A DNA stretch of 6,469 bases, taken from the NCBI GenBank assembly GCA_946481235.1, contig CAMLME010000105.1, forward strand, positions 1 to 6,469, written 5' to 3'. A program made the position numbers and the translations under genes. The stretch is from an uncultured Methylobacillus sp. (GTDB lineage Bacteria > Pseudomonadota > Gammaproteobacteria > Burkholderiales > Methylophilaceae). The notes beneath the pieces are model-generated. The model was not told the DNA's origin, searched no databases, and was given only the letters and a program-made list of their open reading frames with translations. The first letter of the stretch is position 1. Every line of letters starts with the position of its first letter. Below are positions 6,339-6,469 of the stretch, in pieces.

Positions 6339-6469
6339 ATGAAAACACCTAAAACACTGCGATTGCTGGCGGCTGCACTTGCCCTGGCAACCCCGCTTGC
6401 CTCACTAGCCGCCGACGTGACTCTGCTCAACGTCTCCTACGACCCGACACGCGAGCTGTACCAGGACTA
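6339..6469 (+). CDS. sbp: Periplasmic sulfate-binding protein, N-terminal fragment (cut by window edge)
   Basis: Only 43 codons are visible; the gene runs off the right edge. A Sec signal peptide (Lys2, Lys5, Arg8, then a Leu/Ala core) is likely cut at Ala24 or Ala25, and the mature protein begins DVTLLNVSYDPTRELYQD. That LNVSYDPTRELY sequence is the hallmark N-terminus of the Sbp/CysP family, which binds sulfate (some members thiosulfate) and delivers it to the CysTWA ABC transporter. The ATG has AAGGAG 5 nt upstream and follows the porin stop by 33 nt. Sbp and CysP cannot be separated from this fragment. Genes for the transporter permeases and ATPase would be expected to the right. Confidence 0.93.
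   Translation, partial: MKTPKTLRLLAAALALATPLASLAADVTLLNVSYDPTRELYQD

Noticed and set aside
1..6469. Search for CRISPR arrays, insertion sequences, phage genes, toxin-antitoxin pairs or defence genes
   Set aside because: No repeat-spacer pattern, transposase, terminal inverted repeats or defence motif was seen. Apart from the sulfate-linked DUF2292 gene, everything fits housekeeping functions, so no undescribed system is claimed.

Overview
The window looks like an ordinary chromosomal segment of a betaproteobacterium. The basis is the gene order tpiA-secG-tRNA-Leu-nuoABCDE on one strand, the close resemblance of the Nuo subunits to betaproteobacterial versions (for example the NuoB cysteines at 37/38/102/132 and a 417-residue NuoD), and moderately GC-rich coding sequence. 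The order or genus cannot be fixed from the sequence alone. I saw no mobile element, CRISPR array, phage gene or defence gene.

Bases 1-2777 (minus strand) hold the start of the respiratory complex I operon, read right to left: nuoA, nuoB, nuoC, nuoD and the first 24 codons of nuoE. The genes are packed tightly: 16 nt between A and B, 12 nt between B and C, an 8-nt overlap of C and D, and a 1-nt TGATG overlap of D and E. nuoA and nuoD appear to start with GTG. A near-consensus sigma70 promoter (TTGACC, 18 bp, GATAAT) lies about 95 nt upstream of nuoA. Its leader carries two small hairpins.

Bases 2953-4292 (minus strand) hold a second transcription unit: a strong promoter (TTGACC, 17 bp, TATCAT), tpiA (triosephosphate isomerase), secG (Sec translocon subunit), a tRNA-Leu(GAG), and an intrinsic terminator. 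The terminator separates this unit from the nuo promoter. TpiA has a histidine where the second glycine of the phosphate-binding loop 8 is normally found.

Bases 4293-4435 are a divergent control region. It has an AT-rich island with an 8-bp direct repeat at a 10-bp period, followed by a candidate extended -10 promoter reading right.

Bases 4436-6469 (plus strand) hold three genes: a 57-residue DUF2292/YezD-family protein, an OprP/OprO-type outer-membrane anion porin with an N-terminal coiled coil, and the first 43 codons of a periplasmic sulfate-binding protein (Sbp family). All three have an exact AAGGAG ribosome-binding site 5-7 nt before the ATG. No terminator is visible between them. The simplest reading is a sulfate-uptake operon in which the porin admits the anion across the outer membrane and Sbp captures it in the periplasm; ABC transporter genes probably follow beyond the window. 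The role of the DUF2292 protein is unknown and is the least understood part of the window.
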